Positions 43,800-54,308 of a stretch of DNA of 64,000 bases are shown piece by piece. Position 1 is the stretch's first letter. The number at the start of each line of letters is the position of its first letter. Under the pieces are notes generated by a model. That model saw only the letters and a list, made by a program, of their open reading frames with translations. It was not told where the DNA came from and did not search any database. Both the position numbers and the translations under genes were made by a program. Source of the DNA: Polynucleobacter meluiroseus (GTDB lineage: Bacteria > Pseudomonadota > Gammaproteobacteria > Burkholderiales > Burkholderiaceae); NCBI RefSeq assembly GCF_900205755.1, contig NZ_OANS01000002.1, forward strand, positions 62,001-126,000, given 5' to 3'.

Positions 43800-43877
43800 A
43801 TGTTGATGCGTACTACACCCCTTCTTGCTTTACTGCTACTAGCGCTAGGCCTAAAGCTTGGGGCGGGTAAGGCCTGA
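43800..43877 (+). CDS. Leucine-rich leader peptide upstream of leuA
   Basis: A 25-codon ORF with 10 leucine codons (TTG, CTT, CTT, TTA, CTG, CTA, CTA, CTA, CTA, CTT), including four CTA codons. It reads MLMRTTPLLALLLLALGLKL and then five more residues. ATG 43806 could also be the start. It lies 131 bp before leuA and 41 bp before a terminator hairpin, the layout of an amino-acid attenuator. The segment GCTTGGGG inside the ORF (43856-43863) can pair with CCCCAGC of the terminator stem, giving a plausible antiterminator. AGGCCT at 43847 and at 43870 can also pair with each other. Confidence 0.72.
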   Translation: MLMRTTPLLALLLLALGLKLGAGKA

Positions 43878-43918
43878 GTTGATGAAAAAAGATTGATTCA
43901 TTAACCACTTCATACCAG

Positions 43919-43942
43919 CCCCAGCAATTTGCTGGGGTTTTT
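43919..43942 (+). terminator. Attenuator terminator before leuA
   Basis: CCCCAGC, AATTT, GCTGGGG plus five T. Placed between the leucine-rich leader ORF and leuA, so it most likely ends transcription when leucyl-tRNA is plentiful. It would also act as the terminator for the ilv-psd-pssA operon. Confidence 0.82.
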
Positions 43943-44008
43943 GCTTTTAAGATGTTAGAAATATTGAATTGAAATACTAATTTCGCTTTATTGAATTGGA
44001 GAATAGTG

Positions 44009-45556
44009 ATGAGTGACAAAGTAATCATTTTTGATACCACCTTACGTGATGGTGAGCAGTCTCCTGGCGCCTCGATGACCAAGGATGAAAAAGTCCGCAT
44101 CGCCCGTCAATTAGAGCGCCTTAAGGTAGACGTGATTGAAGCGGGTTTTGCAGCCAGCTCTGAGGGAGACTTTCAGGCGATTTCTGCTGTAGCAGCCGCC
44201 ATTAAAGATTCTGTTGTTTGCTCGCTTGCCCGTGCCAATGAAAAAGATATTACCCGTGCTGCTGATGCCTTGAAGGCAGCAAAAGCTAAGCGTATTCACG
44301 CCTTTTTGGCTACCAGCCCATTGCACATGGCCGTGAAGTTGCGCATGTCTCCAGAAGAGGTCTTGGAGCAGACTAAAAGATCGGTGCGCTTTGCCAGAAA
44401 CTTGGCCGATGATATTGAATTCTCGGCTGAGGATGGCTATCGCTCAGAAATGGACTTCTTAAGTCGCGTAGTGGAAGCGGCAATTAATGAAGGAGCGACC
44501 ACGATCAATATTCCCGATACCGTAGGCTATGGAACCCCCGAACTCTACGGTCAATTCATCCATACCTTACGTACCCGTGTACCAAATTCCGATAAGGCAA
44601 TTTGGTCAGTGCATTGCCATAACGACTTAGGGATGGCGGTAGCGAATTCCTTGGCTGGAGTCAAAATTGGCGGTGCTCGTCAGATCGAGTGCACTATTAA
44701 TGGTTTGGGCGAACGAGCCGGCAATACTGCCTTGGAAGAAATCGTCATGGCCTTGCGGACTCGTAAGGATTATTTTGATTTAACCTGCGGTATTGATGCG
44801 ACTCAAATTGTGCCGGCATCAAAATTGGTTTCGCAAATTACTGGCTTTGTTGTGCAACCCAATAAAGCAGTCGTAGGTGCCAACGCCTTTGCGCATGCGT
44901 CTGGAATTCATCAAGACGGCATCTTAAAAAATCGCGAGACTTATGAAATCATGCGCGCAGAAGATGTGGGCTGGTCTACCAATAAAATCGTGCTCGGCAA
45001 ACTTTCAGGCCGCAATGCTTTTAAGCAACGCTTGCATGAATTGGGTATTGCGATTGAGACAGAGGTTGATTTAAATGAGGCCTTTGTTCGATTCAAAACC
45101 TTGGCGGATCAGAAGGCAGAAATCTTTGATGAGGACATCATTGCGATTATGTCCGATTCTGCGGCAGCGGAAGAGGGCGAGCATTACCATTTCCTCTCCA
45201 TGAGCCAGCATTCAGAAACGGGCGAGCGGCCCACTTCCCGCGTGACGTTTCGCATGGGGGATAAGGAAGTGACTTCTGAGGCAGACGGAAATGGGCCTGT
45301 CGACGCCAGCCTCAACGCGATCGAGTTGATTGCTAAAAGCGGCGCTGAACAATTACTTTACTCTGTCAATGCAATCACCTCTGGCACGCAGTCACAAGGT
45401 GAAGTTACCGTCAGATTGACAAAGGGCGGTCGAATTGTAAATGGCGTAGGGACCGATCCAGACATCATTGCCGCTTCAGCAAAAGCCTATTTATCGGCCT
45501 TGAATAAATTGCACGATCCTAGCTTAGCCAAAATGAATGCCCAGATGACACCCTAA
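44009..45556 (+). CDS. leuA: 2-isopropylmalate synthase
   Basis: A 515-residue enzyme joining acetyl-CoA and 2-oxoisovalerate, the first step of leucine synthesis. The TIM-barrel domain has [32 protein letters not shown] (metal His) and the HASGIHQDG block. The C-terminal LeuA dimer domain binds leucine for feedback. ATG 44009 is preferred to an upstream TTG at 43991 because TTGGAGAATA lies just before it. It sits after the leucine leader and attenuator. Confidence 0.96.
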   Translation: MSDKVIIFDTTLRDGEQSPGASMTKDEKVRIARQLERLKVDVIEAGFAASSEGDFQAISAVAAAIKDSVVCSLARANEKDITRAADALKAAKAKRIHAFLATSPLHMAVKLRMSPEEVLEQTKRSVRFARNLADDIEFSAEDGYRSEMDFLSRVVEAAINEGATTINIPDTVGYGTPELYGQFIHTLRTRVPNSDKAIWSVHCHNDLGMAVANSLAGVKIGGARQIECTINGLGERAGNTALEEIVMALRTRKDYFDLTCGIDATQIVPASKLVSQITGFVVQPNKAVVGANAFAHASGIHQDGILKNRETYEIMRAEDVGWSTNKIVLGKLSGRNAFKQRLHELGIAIETEVDLNEAFVRFKTLADQKAEIFDEDIIAIMSDSAAAEEGEHYHFLSMSQHSETGERPTSRVTFRMGDKEVTSEADGNGPVDASLNAIELIAKSGAEQLLYSVNAITSGTQSQGEVTVRLTKGGRIVNGVGTDPDIIAASAKAYLSALNKLHDPSLAKMNAQMTP

Positions 45557-45586
45557 GCTGTATTTAGGGCGTCACATCAAGGGGAT

Positions 45587-46183
45587 TTATTTATTCAGGT
45601 CGGTGTCTTTGTAGTACCGAGTGCCTTTGCCGGTGATTTCTGCGGCGAGGCCCGAATCGGTGAGTTGGTACATCAAGACGCCGGCAGAGACCACGGTGGC
45701 ATCTTGAAAGGCTTCGCCATCAGATTCATATTTGGCAGCTGCGGTCACCTGGCCTCCAAAGGTCCAGCCAGAGTTAATGAACTCATTCATGGCAGCCTCG
45801 TTTTGAAAAACAAAGATGTTTTGGAAGGATTTAATGCCAAAGCCAAGTCCCGCTTGAACCTCGGCCATATCCATGTAGACTTTCTTGCCGGTGCGTTTAT
45901 TGACAACCACCCCAGAGCCAGTTCCGCCTCCAGCAATGAGAATTTTCATGCCGAAGTTACTAAAAGTGGCATAACCAGCAGACTTTGCGATTAAGTCCTT
46001 TGATTTAGGCTGCGCCTGATAGAGCTGCTTCAAAATCGACTCGCTCTTATCGAGAATCGCTTGGCGCTGTTGAGCGACAGTCTTATCCGGCCCAAAAACG
46101 GAGGAAAGTTGCGCCAAAGCTGTCTGGTTTAGGCAGAAAAAGAGGCAAATAGTGGTAATGAATAGGCGTAGGAAGGGTTTCAT
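45587..46183 (-). CDS. SYLF (YSC84)-domain exported protein
   Basis: A 198-residue protein with a signal peptide ending at ALAQ and a SYLF domain at about 60-190 (IAKSAGYATFSNFGMKIL, GGGTGSGVVVN, and MAEVQAGLGFG). SYLF proteins bind lipids; bacterial ones are periplasmic with unknown role. It is convergent with leuA, with a hairpin without a T-run between (45546-45573). Confidence 0.85.
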   Translation of the reverse strand: MKPFLRLFITTICLFFCLNQTALAQLSSVFGPDKTVAQQRQAILDKSESILKQLYQAQPKSKDLIAKSAGYATFSNFGMKILIAGGGTGSGVVVNKRTGKKVYMDMAEVQAGLGFGIKSFQNIFVFQNEAAMNEFINSGWTFGGQVTAAAKYESDGEAFQDATVVSAGVLMYQLTDSGLAAEITGKGTRYYKDTDLNK

Positions 46184-46373
46184 GGGAATTGGGCTTTAAA
46201 GCGTGCGGTTGATATACCCACAGAATAGCAAATTTCACTGTCAGTTCTAAGGAATTGCCCTAAGGTCTGCTACAATTCAATGGCTTTGATTTATAAAGCT
46301 TTTTTGTTTTGTTAACGTATGCACGACACAAATTGGGTGAAAGCTCATGTGTTCGCAAGTAAGGAGTATGAAA

Positions 46374-46643
46374 ATGGCAGTAGCTGATATTAAAACGGCG
46401 GAAATCGTCAAAGACAATGCACGTAGCGAAAATGATACGGGTAGCCCCGAAGTTCAAGTTTCTTTGCTTACAGCCCGTATCAATGAATTAACCCCCCATT
46501 TCAAGGTGAATGCGAAAGATCATCACAGCCGTCGTGGCTTGTTGAAGATGGTTTCACGCCGTCGTCGTCTCTTGGATTACCTCAAGGGTAAAGATTTGGG
46601 TCGCTATCGCGCCTTGATTGAGAAATTAGGTCTCCGTAAGTAA
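46374..46643 (+). CDS. rpsO: 30S ribosomal protein S15
   Basis: An 89-residue protein of normal length with the conserved core [17 protein letters not shown] and [20 protein letters not shown], binding 16S rRNA. ATG 46374 is chosen because AAGGAG lies 7 bases upstream and it gives the standard S15 length. It is the first gene of the rpsO-pnp pair. Confidence 0.97.
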   Translation: MAVADIKTAEIVKDNARSENDTGSPEVQVSLLTARINELTPHFKVNAKDHHSRRGLLKMVSRRRRLLDYLKGKDLGRYRALIEKLGLRK

Positions 46644-46658
46644 TTCATTTGTACTGCA

Positions 46659-46713
46659 ATGCCATCTTGATGTGGATTGATTCTTTTCTGACTCAATTCC
46701 CTAAAGATGGCAT
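46659..46713 (+). other. Long hairpin after rpsO
   Basis: ATGCCATCTT (46659-46668) pairs perfectly with AAGATGGCAT (46704-46713). Inside it, GGATTGA and TCAATTCC can extend the helix. It has no T-run. Long hairpins between rpsO and pnp in Escherichia coli serve as RNase III or terminator elements, and this may do the same. Confidence 0.55.
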
Positions 46714-46756
46714 GTTTATTTGAGCGTTTCAAGATTATTTGTGTAGGGGATCGTGT

Positions 46757-46863
46757 CATTCCAATGGGTTTCTGAAGTTCATTTCAGAGATTCACTGGAA
46801 TGGCATCCCTTGTAATCTTCCCTCGCTCCAGTGTTGCCGTGACACTGCTTTATCCCACGGCAA
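46757..46863 (+). promoter_or_regulatory. Structured pnp leader with two hairpins
   Basis: Hairpin one: CATTCCA (46757-46763) with TGGAATG (46796-46802), enclosing TCTGAA and TTCAGA. Hairpin two: TTGCCGTG (46834-46841) with CACGGCAA (46856-46863). In Escherichia coli pnp represses itself after RNase III cuts its leader; this double-hairpin leader could be used likewise. Confidence 0.5.
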
Positions 46864-46911
46864 GCGTGAACTCCATGTGGAGTCTGCGTAGACAATTTGG
46901 AGAAGATCAGA

Positions 46912-49104
46912 ATGACGATGTTTAATAAAGCAGTAAAAACGTTTCAATGGGGCAATCATCAGGTAACTTTGGAAACGGGCGAAGTTGCCCGTCAAGCCGG
47001 CGGTGCAGTGATTGTGAATGTCGATGACACCGTGGTGTTGGGCACTGTAGTTGCCTCTAAGTCAGCTAAACCAGGCCAATCGTTTTTCCCATTGACAGTT
47101 GACTACCTCGAAAAAACCTATGCTGCAGGAAAAATTCCTGGCGGTTTCTTCCGTCGCGAAGGTCGTCCATCAGAAGGTGAAACTTTGATTTCCCGTTTGA
47201 TCGATCGTCCATTACGCCCATTGTTTCCTGAAGGCTTTTTGAATGAAGTTCAGGTTGTGGTGCATGTGCTTTCTATCAACCCAGACGTTCCTGCAGACAT
47301 CCCAGCCTTGATTGCTGCGTCCGCTGCTTTAGCGATCTCTGGCATTCCATTTAGCGGACCAGTTGGCGCGGCTCGTGTGGGCTATACCGACGGTCAATAC
47401 CTCTTGAACCCAACCCGTTCAGAGCAAGTGACTAGCGAGCTCGATCTGATTGTTGCTGGTACACAAGCGGCGGTATTGATGGTGGAGTCAGAAGCCAATC
47501 AATTGTCTGAAGAAATCATGTTGGGCGCAGTGGTTTATGGCCATGAGCAAATGCAAACGGCTATTAATGCAATCAATGATTTGGTTGCGCAGGCTGGTAA
47601 GCCTGAGTGGGACTGGACTGCCGCTGCCAAAGATGAGCCATTTATTGCAAAGGTAACTGCCTTGGCTGAAGCGCCATTGCGTGAGGCGTATCAGATTCGC
47701 CAAAAAGGGGCTCGTTCAGACAAGCTCAAAGAAATTACTAAAACAGTGATGGCAAAGTTGTCAGAAGAAGGTGAAGTTGATGGCGTTGCCGTGAACGATA
47801 TCTTGTTCGAAATCGAAGCCAAGATTGTTCGTAGCCAGATTTTGAATGGTGAGCCACGCATTGATGGTCGCGATACCCGCACTGTTCGTCCAATTGAAAT
47901 TCGTAACGGCGTATTGCCACGCACCCACGGTTCTGCTTTATTTACTCGTGGCGAGACCCAAGCTATGGTCATCGCTACTTTGGGTACCGCCCGTGATGAG
48001 CAGATTATTGATGCCCTCGAAGGTGAGTACCGTGATCGCTTTATGTTCCACTACAACATGCCTCCTTTTGCCACTGGCGAAACTGGCCGTGTAGGTAGCC
48101 CAAAGCGTCGCGAAATCGGCCACGGTCGTTTAGCGAAGCGCGCTTTAATTCCTGTACTGCCAAGCGCTGAAGATTTTGCTTACAGTATTCGGGTTGTTTC
48201 TGAAATTACCGAGTCCAATGGTTCTTCCTCTATGGCTTCTGTCTGTGGCGGTTGTTTGGCCATGATGGATGCAGGCGTACCAATCAAGGCACACGTAGCT
48301 GGCGTGGCAATGGGCTTGATTTTGGATGGCAATCGTTTTGCTGTTCTGACTGATATCTTGGGTGATGAAGATCACTTAGGCGATATGGACTTTAAGGTAG
48401 CCGGTACTGCTAATGGTATTACTGCTTTGCAAATGGATATCAAGGTTCAGGGCATTACTAAAGAAATTATGCAAGTAGCATTGGCTCAAGCTAAAGAAGG
48501 GCGTTTGCATATTTTGAGCAATATGCAAGAGGCAATGGGTTCTGTGCGTACTGAACTGTCTGCACACGCACCCCGCATGGTTTCCTTCAAGATTCATCCA
48601 GACAAGATCCGTGAAGTGATCGGTAAGGGCGGCGCTACCATTCAGGCCTTGACCAAAGAAACTGGTTGCAGTATCGATATTAAAGATGACGGCACTGTTA
48701 CCATCGCCTCAACTAGTGCTGAAGGTATGGCTGAAGCAAAAGCCCGCATCGAAGGCATTACAGCTGAAGCTGAAGTAGGCAAGATCTACGAAGGCCCGGT
48801 AGTGAAGTTGTTAGAGTTCGGCGCTTTGGTAAATATTCTGCCAGGTAAAGATGGCCTCTTACACATCTCAGAAATTTCCAATGAGCGTGTGAAAGAAGTC
48901 AAAGATTATTTGCAAGAAGGTCAAGTTGTGCGTGTGAAGTTATTGGCTGCAGATGAGCGCGGTCGTTTGCGTTTATCCCTTAAAGCTGCCATGGCAGATG
49001 AGGGCGGCACGATCGCTCCTTTAGCTGGCCCAGCAGAGGCGACTGAACAAGTTGTGGCTGAAACTCCAGCTCCAGCTGCACCAACAACTGATGAAACCGC
49101 TTAA
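46912..49104 (+). CDS. pnp: Polynucleotide phosphorylase
   Basis: A 730-residue 3'-5' exoribonuclease and RNA polymerase of the degradosome. Domains in order: RNase PH 1 (about 10-145), helical domain (150-235), RNase PH 2 (about 310-545, with [14 protein letters not shown] and [14 protein letters not shown]), KH (about 555-615, [15 protein letters not shown]) and S1 (about 620-690), then an Ala/Pro-rich tail. ATG 46912 or 46918 is the start, with GGAGA before it. Confidence 0.96.
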   Translation: MTMFNKAVKTFQWGNHQVTLETGEVARQAGGAVIVNVDDTVVLGTVVASKSAKPGQSFFPLTVDYLEKTYAAGKIPGGFFRREGRPSEGETLISRLIDRPLRPLFPEGFLNEVQVVVHVLSINPDVPADIPALIAASAALAISGIPFSGPVGAARVGYTDGQYLLNPTRSEQVTSELDLIVAGTQAAVLMVESEANQLSEEIMLGAVVYGHEQMQTAINAINDLVAQAGKPEWDWTAAAKDEPFIAKVTALAEAPLREAYQIRQKGARSDKLKEITKTVMAKLSEEGEVDGVAVNDILFEIEAKIVRSQILNGEPRIDGRDTRTVRPIEIRNGVLPRTHGSALFTRGETQAMVIATLGTARDEQIIDALEGEYRDRFMFHYNMPPFATGETGRVGSPKRREIGHGRLAKRALIPVLPSAEDFAYSIRVVSEITESNGSSSMASVCGGCLAMMDAGVPIKAHVAGVAMGLILDGNRFAVLTDILGDEDHLGDMDFKVAGTANGITALQMDIKVQGITKEIMQVALAQAKEGRLHILSNMQEAMGSVRTELSAHAPRMVSFKIHPDKIREVIGKGGATIQALTKETGCSIDIKDDGTVTIASTSAEGMAEAKARIEGITAEAEVGKIYEGPVVKLLEFGALVNILPGKDGLLHISEISNERVKEVKDYLQEGQVVRVKLLAADERGRLRLSLKAAMADEGGTIAPLAGPAEATEQVVAETPAPAAPTTDETA

Positions 49105-49151
49105 GAGACTGACAAGGCAAGCTTAACCACCACCTTAGCGAGATCGTTTTC

Positions 49152-50150
49152 ATGCGTGTAATGGAAATCAAAGAATTTGGCCCACCAGAAATGTTGGTGC
49201 CAGGTACTCGACCCGACCCAGTCGCTCCGGCTGCTGGAACGGGCGAGGTCTTGATCAAAGTCCTTGCAGCTGGGATTAATCGTCCGGATGTTCTGCAACG
49301 TAAGGGGCACTATCCAGTGCCTGCTGGCGCATCCGATATTCCCGGCCTTGAAGTTGCTGGTGAAATTGTTGGCGGCGATTTATCACATCCTGATAATGAA
49401 CTCGGTCTCAAGGTGGGCGATAAAGTTTGTGCCTTAGTGCAAGGTGGCGGGTATGCAGAGTTGTGTACCGCTCCTATTGCGCAGTGTTTACCTTATCCAA
49501 CGGGTTTTACTGACCTAGAGGCAGCTGCGCTTCCTGAGACCTTCTATACCGTATGGAGCAACGTCTTTATGCGTGGTGAGCTTGCTGAAGGTGAAACACT
49601 ATTAGTGCAAGGTGGCTCCAGCGGTATTGGGGTGACTGCGATTTTGATTGCCAAGGCCTTGGGTCACCGCGTCTTCGTCACTGCCGGTACTGATGAGAAG
49701 TGTGCTGCGTGCTTAGCCTTAGGCGCTGATCTCGCAATCAATTACAAGACCCAAGATTTTGTCGAAGAGGTAAAAAAGGCAACGGGCGGTAAAGGCGTTA
49801 ATGTCATTCTGGATATGGTGACAGGTTCTTATGTGCAGCGCGAAATCGAATGCTTGGCTGATGATGGCCGTATTGTGATTATTGCCATCATGGGAGGATC
49901 GAAGGCTGAGGTGAATACCGGTCAGATTCTGCGGCGCCGTTTAACGATTACCGGCTCAACTTTACGTCCTCGCCCAGTAGCCTTCAAAAAGCGAATTACC
50001 CATGAGTTATATGAGCGCATTTGGCCTTTGCTCAATGCCGGAAAATTAAAGCCTGTGATCTACCAGACCTTTGGTTTAGACCAAGCTGCTGACGCACATC
50101 GTTTGATGGAGTCTTCTGAGCATGTTGGCAAAATTGTGTTGACGGTCTAA
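49152..50150 (+). CDS. NAD(P)H quinone oxidoreductase (zinc-free MDR family)
   Basis: A 332-residue medium-chain reductase of the QOR/PIG3 kind. The conserved opening GINRPDVLQRKGHYPVP and nucleotide-binding motif VQGGSSGIGVTAI are present, and the zinc ligands of alcohol dehydrogenases are absent. It probably reduces quinones or unsaturated carbonyls with NADPH. It lies between pnp and tpiA, 21 bp from the latter. Confidence 0.88.
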   Translation: MRVMEIKEFGPPEMLVPGTRPDPVAPAAGTGEVLIKVLAAGINRPDVLQRKGHYPVPAGASDIPGLEVAGEIVGGDLSHPDNELGLKVGDKVCALVQGGGYAELCTAPIAQCLPYPTGFTDLEAAALPETFYTVWSNVFMRGELAEGETLLVQGGSSGIGVTAILIAKALGHRVFVTAGTDEKCAACLALGADLAINYKTQDFVEEVKKATGGKGVNVILDMVTGSYVQREIECLADDGRIVIIAIMGGSKAEVNTGQILRRRLTITGSTLRPRPVAFKKRITHELYERIWPLLNAGKLKPVIYQTFGLDQAADAHRLMESSEHVGKIVLTV

Positions 50151-50171
50151 TGAGGGTGTATTGAGATAGTC

Positions 50172-50930
50172 ATGCGGCCATTGATTGTGATTGGGAATTG
50201 GAAAATGAACGGCAGTCTAGCGAAGAACGCTGACTGGATCAAAACCGTTTGTCGCGGCATGGAGCAGGGTATGCCAGCAGGTCGGCAATATGCCGTATGC
50301 GTGCCATCACCTTATTTGGCACAATGCAGTCAGCTGATTGCAGACTGCTCACTCGCCTTCTTGAGCTTAGGTGCTCAAGATGTATCGGCTCATGTTTCGG
50401 GGGCTCATACCGGAGAGGTTGCAGCGTCAATGCTCAAGGAATTAGGCTGTAAGTATGTGATTGTGGGGCATTCTGAACGCCGACAATTTCATCATGAAGT
50501 AGATGAGCAGGTTGCTGAAAAGGCCTTGCAAGTATTGGACAGCGGCATGACTCCCGTCATTTGCGTGGGCGAGACGGCTGATGAGCGTAATTCAGGTCGC
50601 GAGGAAGAGGTGGTTCGAGGTCAAATTGCCAAACAGGTTGCTGTTTTGCAAGATCGATTGGCTGATTGTTTAATAGCGTACGAACCTATTTGGGCCATTG
50701 GGACTGGCAAAGTGGCTAGTGCGCAAGTTGCGCAGGACATGCACCATGCGATTCGCTTGCAATTAGCTGAATTCGATGTGGATGTCGCTTCTCATGTGGG
50801 AATTTTGTATGGCGGGAGCGTGAAGCCCGACAATGCGGTAGAACTTTTTGCAATGCCAGATATTGATGGTGGGTTAATTGGGGGAGCATCATTAAATCCC
50901 TCTGATTTCCTCGCGATTGCTCGGGCTTAG
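50172..50930 (+). CDS. tpiA: Triosephosphate isomerase
   Basis: A 252-residue TIM-barrel enzyme interconverting glyceraldehyde 3-phosphate and dihydroxyacetone phosphate. All signature residues are visible: Lys in GNWKMNG, His in VGHSERR, catalytic Glu in AYEPIWAIGTG, and the phosphate loop GGSV. It is followed by secG after 20 bp, a common order in this lineage. Confidence 0.96.
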   Translation: MRPLIVIGNWKMNGSLAKNADWIKTVCRGMEQGMPAGRQYAVCVPSPYLAQCSQLIADCSLAFLSLGAQDVSAHVSGAHTGEVAASMLKELGCKYVIVGHSERRQFHHEVDEQVAEKALQVLDSGMTPVICVGETADERNSGREEEVVRGQIAKQVAVLQDRLADCLIAYEPIWAIGTGKVASAQVAQDMHHAIRLQLAEFDVDVASHVGILYGGSVKPDNAVELFAMPDIDGGLIGGASLNPSDFLAIARA

Positions 50931-50950
50931 TTTTTATTTGGAGATAAACC

Positions 50951-51298
50951 ATGGAATGGTTAAAAACATTATTGATCGTTTTACAGGTAATCGCTGCCTT
51001 AGGGGTAATTTTGTTGGTGCTACTACAACAAGGTAAGGGCGCCGATATGGGGGCTGCATTTGGTTCAGGCTCATCTGGCAGTTTGTTCGGTGCGAGCGGC
51101 TCCGCTAACTTTTTATCTCACACCACTGCAGTGTTCGCTGGCGTCTTTTTTCTTTGCACGCTAGGAATTACCTGGCTTGGCAATAAGAAAGAAGTGAGCC
51201 CTGGAATCCTTAGCGGTACCGTTGCTCCCGTGGTTGCTCCAGCTACAGCTCCAGCAGCTCCAGTGCAGGATCCAACGAAACCGGCTGTACCGAAATAA
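50951..51298 (+). CDS. secG: Preprotein translocase subunit SecG
   Basis: A 115-residue membrane protein with two membrane segments (about 4-24 and 52-72) and the LLVLLQQGKGADMGAAFGSG loop typical of SecG. The tail is Ala/Pro-rich and not conserved. It aids SecYEG protein export. TTGGAGATAAACC precedes the ATG. Confidence 0.95.
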   Translation: MEWLKTLLIVLQVIAALGVILLVLLQQGKGADMGAAFGSGSSGSLFGASGSANFLSHTTAVFAGVFFLCTLGITWLGNKKEVSPGILSGTVAPVVAPATAPAAPVQDPTKPAVPK

Positions 51299-51384
51299 AA
51301 CAGATTTTTAAGGTGCGCATAAAACGCAGCTTTTGAAATCACAAAGATGTGCAATGCAGTAGAATCAACATGTTTTTACAAGAT

Positions 51385-51469
51385 GCCGACGTGGTGGAAT
51401 TGGTAGACACGCTATCTTGAGGGGGTAGTGACTTAGGTCGTGCGAGTTCGAGTCTCGCCGTCGGCACCA
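51385..51469 (+). tRNA. tRNA-Leu(GAG)
   Basis: An 85-nt gene with acceptor stem GCCGACG/CGTCGGC, D-arm with GGTAGACAC, anticodon loop TTGAGGG (anticodon GAG), a long class II variable arm and T-arm with TTCGAGT. CCA is encoded. It lies between secG and nuoA, as in related genomes. Confidence 0.97.
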
Positions 51470-51577
51470 AATTGTGAAATGTGGCATATTTCTGACTTGT
51501 ATCAATGTCATAAATAGTTGAGTAATTGAAAATTAGGATCTTTTAAGAATTTATTGAATGTACGACTCAGGACTATT

Positions 51578-51937
51578 TTGAATCTCGCTAATTACTTTCC
51601 TGTTTTACTTTTTATCCTCGTAGGTATTGGGGTGGGTTTGGCCCCCATGTTCCTTGGGAAGATCTTGGCTCCTTCAAAGCCAGACGCAGAAAAACTATCC
51701 CCGTACGAGTGCGGTTTTGAAGCTTTTGAAGATGCGCGCATGAAGTTTGACGTGCGCTACTACCTCATTGCGATCCTGTTTATCCTTTTCGATTTAGAAA
51801 CCGCATTCCTATTCCCATGGGGTGTGGCGTTGCGTGATATTGGCTGGTTTGGTTATGCCTCCATGGTGATTTTCCTCATGGAATTTATTGTGGGATTTAT
51901 TTACATCTGGAAAAAGGGCGCTCTCGACTGGGAGTGA
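51578..51937 (+). CDS. nuoA: NADH-quinone oxidoreductase subunit A
   Basis: A 119-residue membrane subunit of complex I with three membrane segments and the conserved [21 protein letters not shown] block. The TTG at 51578 ([11 protein letters not shown]) is preferred to the TTG at 51554, since it gives the usual N-terminus. It begins the nuoA-nuoM run. Confidence 0.93.
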   Translation: MNLANYFPVLLFILVGIGVGLAPMFLGKILAPSKPDAEKLSPYECGFEAFEDARMKFDVRYYLIAILFILFDLETAFLFPWGVALRDIGWFGYASMVIFLMEFIVGFIYIWKKGALDWE

Positions 51938-51942
51938 TAGCT

Positions 51943-52425
51943 ATGGCATTAGAAGGCGTTCTCGAAGAAGGATTTGTTACTACAACTGCGGATCAGTTGA
52001 TCAACTGGACGCGTAATGGCTCTTTGTGGCCCATGACGTTTGGTTTAGCCTGCTGCGCTGTTGAAATGATGCATGCTGGCGCCGCACGTTATGACTTGGA
52101 TCGTTTTGGCGTAGTGTTTCGTCCATCCCCCCGTCAATCTGATTTGATGATTGTCGCCGGCACTCTGTGCAACAAGATGGCACCAGCACTGCGTAAGGTG
52201 TACGATCAAATGCCTGAGCCACGCTGGGTGATTTCTATGGGCTCTTGTGCCAATGGCGGCGGTTACTACCATAACTCCTATTCCGTTGTGCGCGGTTGCG
52301 ACCGCATCGTACCAGTTGATATTTATGTGCCTGGTTGCCCTCCCACTGCAGAAGCTTTAATTTACGGAATTATTCAGTTGCAATCAAAAATTGCCCGTAA
52401 CAGCACGATTGCGCGGAAGGCCTAA
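51943..52425 (+). CDS. nuoB: NADH-quinone oxidoreductase subunit B
   Basis: A 160-residue subunit that holds the terminal [4Fe-4S] cluster N2. The ligands are in [17 protein letters not shown] and [10 protein letters not shown] 51943 is chosen over an in-frame GTG at 51934 that overlaps nuoA. Confidence 0.96.
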   Translation: MALEGVLEEGFVTTTADQLINWTRNGSLWPMTFGLACCAVEMMHAGAARYDLDRFGVVFRPSPRQSDLMIVAGTLCNKMAPALRKVYDQMPEPRWVISMGSCANGGGYYHNSYSVVRGCDRIVPVDIYVPGCPPTAEALIYGIIQLQSKIARNSTIARKA

Positions 52426-52428
52426 ACC

Positions 52429-53028
52429 ATGTCAGATCGTTTAATTCAGTTAGCGGCTAATCTTGAAAAAGTACTGGGTAAGCGCGCTCAGTCAATTGAT
52501 GTCGCCTTAGGTGAGGTGACCGTGATTGTGAATGCGGATACGTATCTTGAGTCTGCTTTGCTGTTACGCAATGATCCTTCTTTGGCTTTTGAGCAATTGA
52601 TTGATTTATGCGGCGTAGATTATTTAGATTTTCGTGATGGTGCTTGGCATGGACAGCGCTTTGCTGTTGTGACCCATTTACTTTCTTTGCAGCACAACTG
52701 GCGCTTGCGCGTGCGCGTATTTGCTCCTGAGGATACTTATCCTTTAGTGGCTTCGCTTACCCCCATTTGGAGTTCAGCTAACTGGTTTGAGCGTGAGGCT
52801 TTTGATCTTTACGGCATTCTGTTTGAAGGTCATGATGACCTACGTCGCCTATTGACGGACTATGGCTTTATCGGACACCCATTTAGAAAAGATTTCCCAA
52901 TCACTGGCAATGTTGAAATGCGTTATGACCCTGAATTGAAGCGGGTCGTATATCAGCCAGTCACCATTGAGGCTCGTGAAATTACTCCGCGCATTGTGCG
53001 GGAAGAGCAATATGGAGGCTCGGTCTAA
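52429..53028 (+). CDS. nuoC: NADH-quinone oxidoreductase subunit C
   Basis: A 199-residue 30-kDa subunit of the peripheral arm. The signature [20 protein letters not shown] and the following [19 protein letters not shown] are complete. It is separate from nuoD, not fused as in enterobacteria, and lies 3 bp after nuoB. Confidence 0.96.
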   Translation: MSDRLIQLAANLEKVLGKRAQSIDVALGEVTVIVNADTYLESALLLRNDPSLAFEQLIDLCGVDYLDFRDGAWHGQRFAVVTHLLSLQHNWRLRVRVFAPEDTYPLVASLTPIWSSANWFEREAFDLYGILFEGHDDLRRLLTDYGFIGHPFRKDFPITGNVEMRYDPELKRVVYQPVTIEAREITPRIVREEQYGGSV

Positions 53029-53031
53029 GTC

Positions 53032-54285
53032 ATGGCACAGATTAAAAATTACACTCTCAATTTTGGCCCCCAGCATCCTGCGGCGCACGGCGTATTGCGT
53101 TTAGTGCTTGAGCTAGATGGCGAAGTGATCCAACGCGCCGATCCGCATATTGGTTTATTGCATCGCGCTACTGAAAAATTAGCAGAGACTCGTACTTGGA
53201 TTCAAAACGTTCCTTACATGGATCGCTTAGATTACGTTTCAATGATGGTCAATGAGCACGCTTATGTGCTCGCCATTGAAAAATTACTCCAAGTAGATGT
53301 GCCCTTGCGCGCGCAATATATTCGCGTGATGTTCGATGAACTTACACGTTTACTAAACCATCTCTTGTGGATCGGCTGCCATGGTCTTGACGTGGGTGCG
53401 ATGGCTGTATTCTTATACGCCTTCCGCGATCGCGAAGATATTTTCGATATGTATGAGGCGGTATCCGGTGCGCGTATGCATGCTGCTTACTATCGTCCAG
53501 GCGGCGTTTATCGTGACCTCCCTGAAAAAATGGCGCAGTTTAGTCAAACCAAAGTACGCAGTAATGCCGCTATCAAACGTTTAAATGAAAACCGCAGTGG
53601 CTCATTGCTCGACTTCATTGAAGAGTTCTCTGGCAAGTTCGATGCCAACGTGGATGAGTATTGCAATTTGTTAACAGACAACCGAATTTGGAAGCAACGT
53701 TTAGTTGGTATCGGGGTTGTTACCCCTGAGCGCGCTTTGCAACTGGGCTTTACTGGTCCAATGTTGCGTGGTTCTGGCATTGAGTGGGACTTGCGCAAAA
53801 AGCAGCCTTATGAAGTCTATGACCGCCTTGATTTTGATATTCCGGTAGGTGTGAATGGCGATTCTTATGATCGCTATTTGGTGCGCATGGAAGAAATGCG
53901 CCAATCCAACCGCATCATTAAGCAATGCGTTGCTTGGTTAAAAGCAAATGACGGTCCCGTGATGAGTAACAACCATAAAGTTTCTCCACCGAATCGTGTG
54001 GACATGAAGACCAATATGGAAGAGTTGATTCATCACTTCAAACTCTTCACCGAAGGAATGCACGTGCCTGATGGCGAAGCTTATTCGGCAGTTGAGCATC
54101 CCAAAGGGGAGTTTGGCGTGTATTTGATTTCTGATGGCGCCAATAAGCCTTATCGTATGAAAATCCGTGCGGCAGGATTTGTGCATCTCGCCGCAATGGA
54201 TGAGATGTCACGCGGCCACATGCTGGCTGATGCGGTAACTATTATCGGTACTCAAGATATTGTGTTTGGAGAAATTGACCGCTAA
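53032..54285 (+). CDS. nuoD: NADH-quinone oxidoreductase subunit D
   Basis: A 417-residue 49-kDa subunit forming the quinone pocket with Nuo[21 protein letters not shown] and [14 protein letters not shown] contain the conserved His residues, and the C-terminus ends in [12 protein letters not shown] as in nearly all homologues. Confidence 0.97.
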   Translation: MAQIKNYTLNFGPQHPAAHGVLRLVLELDGEVIQRADPHIGLLHRATEKLAETRTWIQNVPYMDRLDYVSMMVNEHAYVLAIEKLLQVDVPLRAQYIRVMFDELTRLLNHLLWIGCHGLDVGAMAVFLYAFRDREDIFDMYEAVSGARMHAAYYRPGGVYRDLPEKMAQFSQTKVRSNAAIKRLNENRSGSLLDFIEEFSGKFDANVDEYCNLLTDNRIWKQRLVGIGVVTPERALQLGFTGPMLRGSGIEWDLRKKQPYEVYDRLDFDIPVGVNGDSYDRYLVRMEEMRQSNRIIKQCVAWLKANDGPVMSNNHKVSPPNRVDMKTNMEELIHHFKLFTEGMHVPDGEAYSAVEHPKGEFGVYLISDGANKPYRMKIRAAGFVHLAAMDEMSRGHMLADAVTIIGTQDIVFGEIDR

Positions 54286-54308
54286 TAGGGCGTGCCAAGG
54301 ATTATTTA

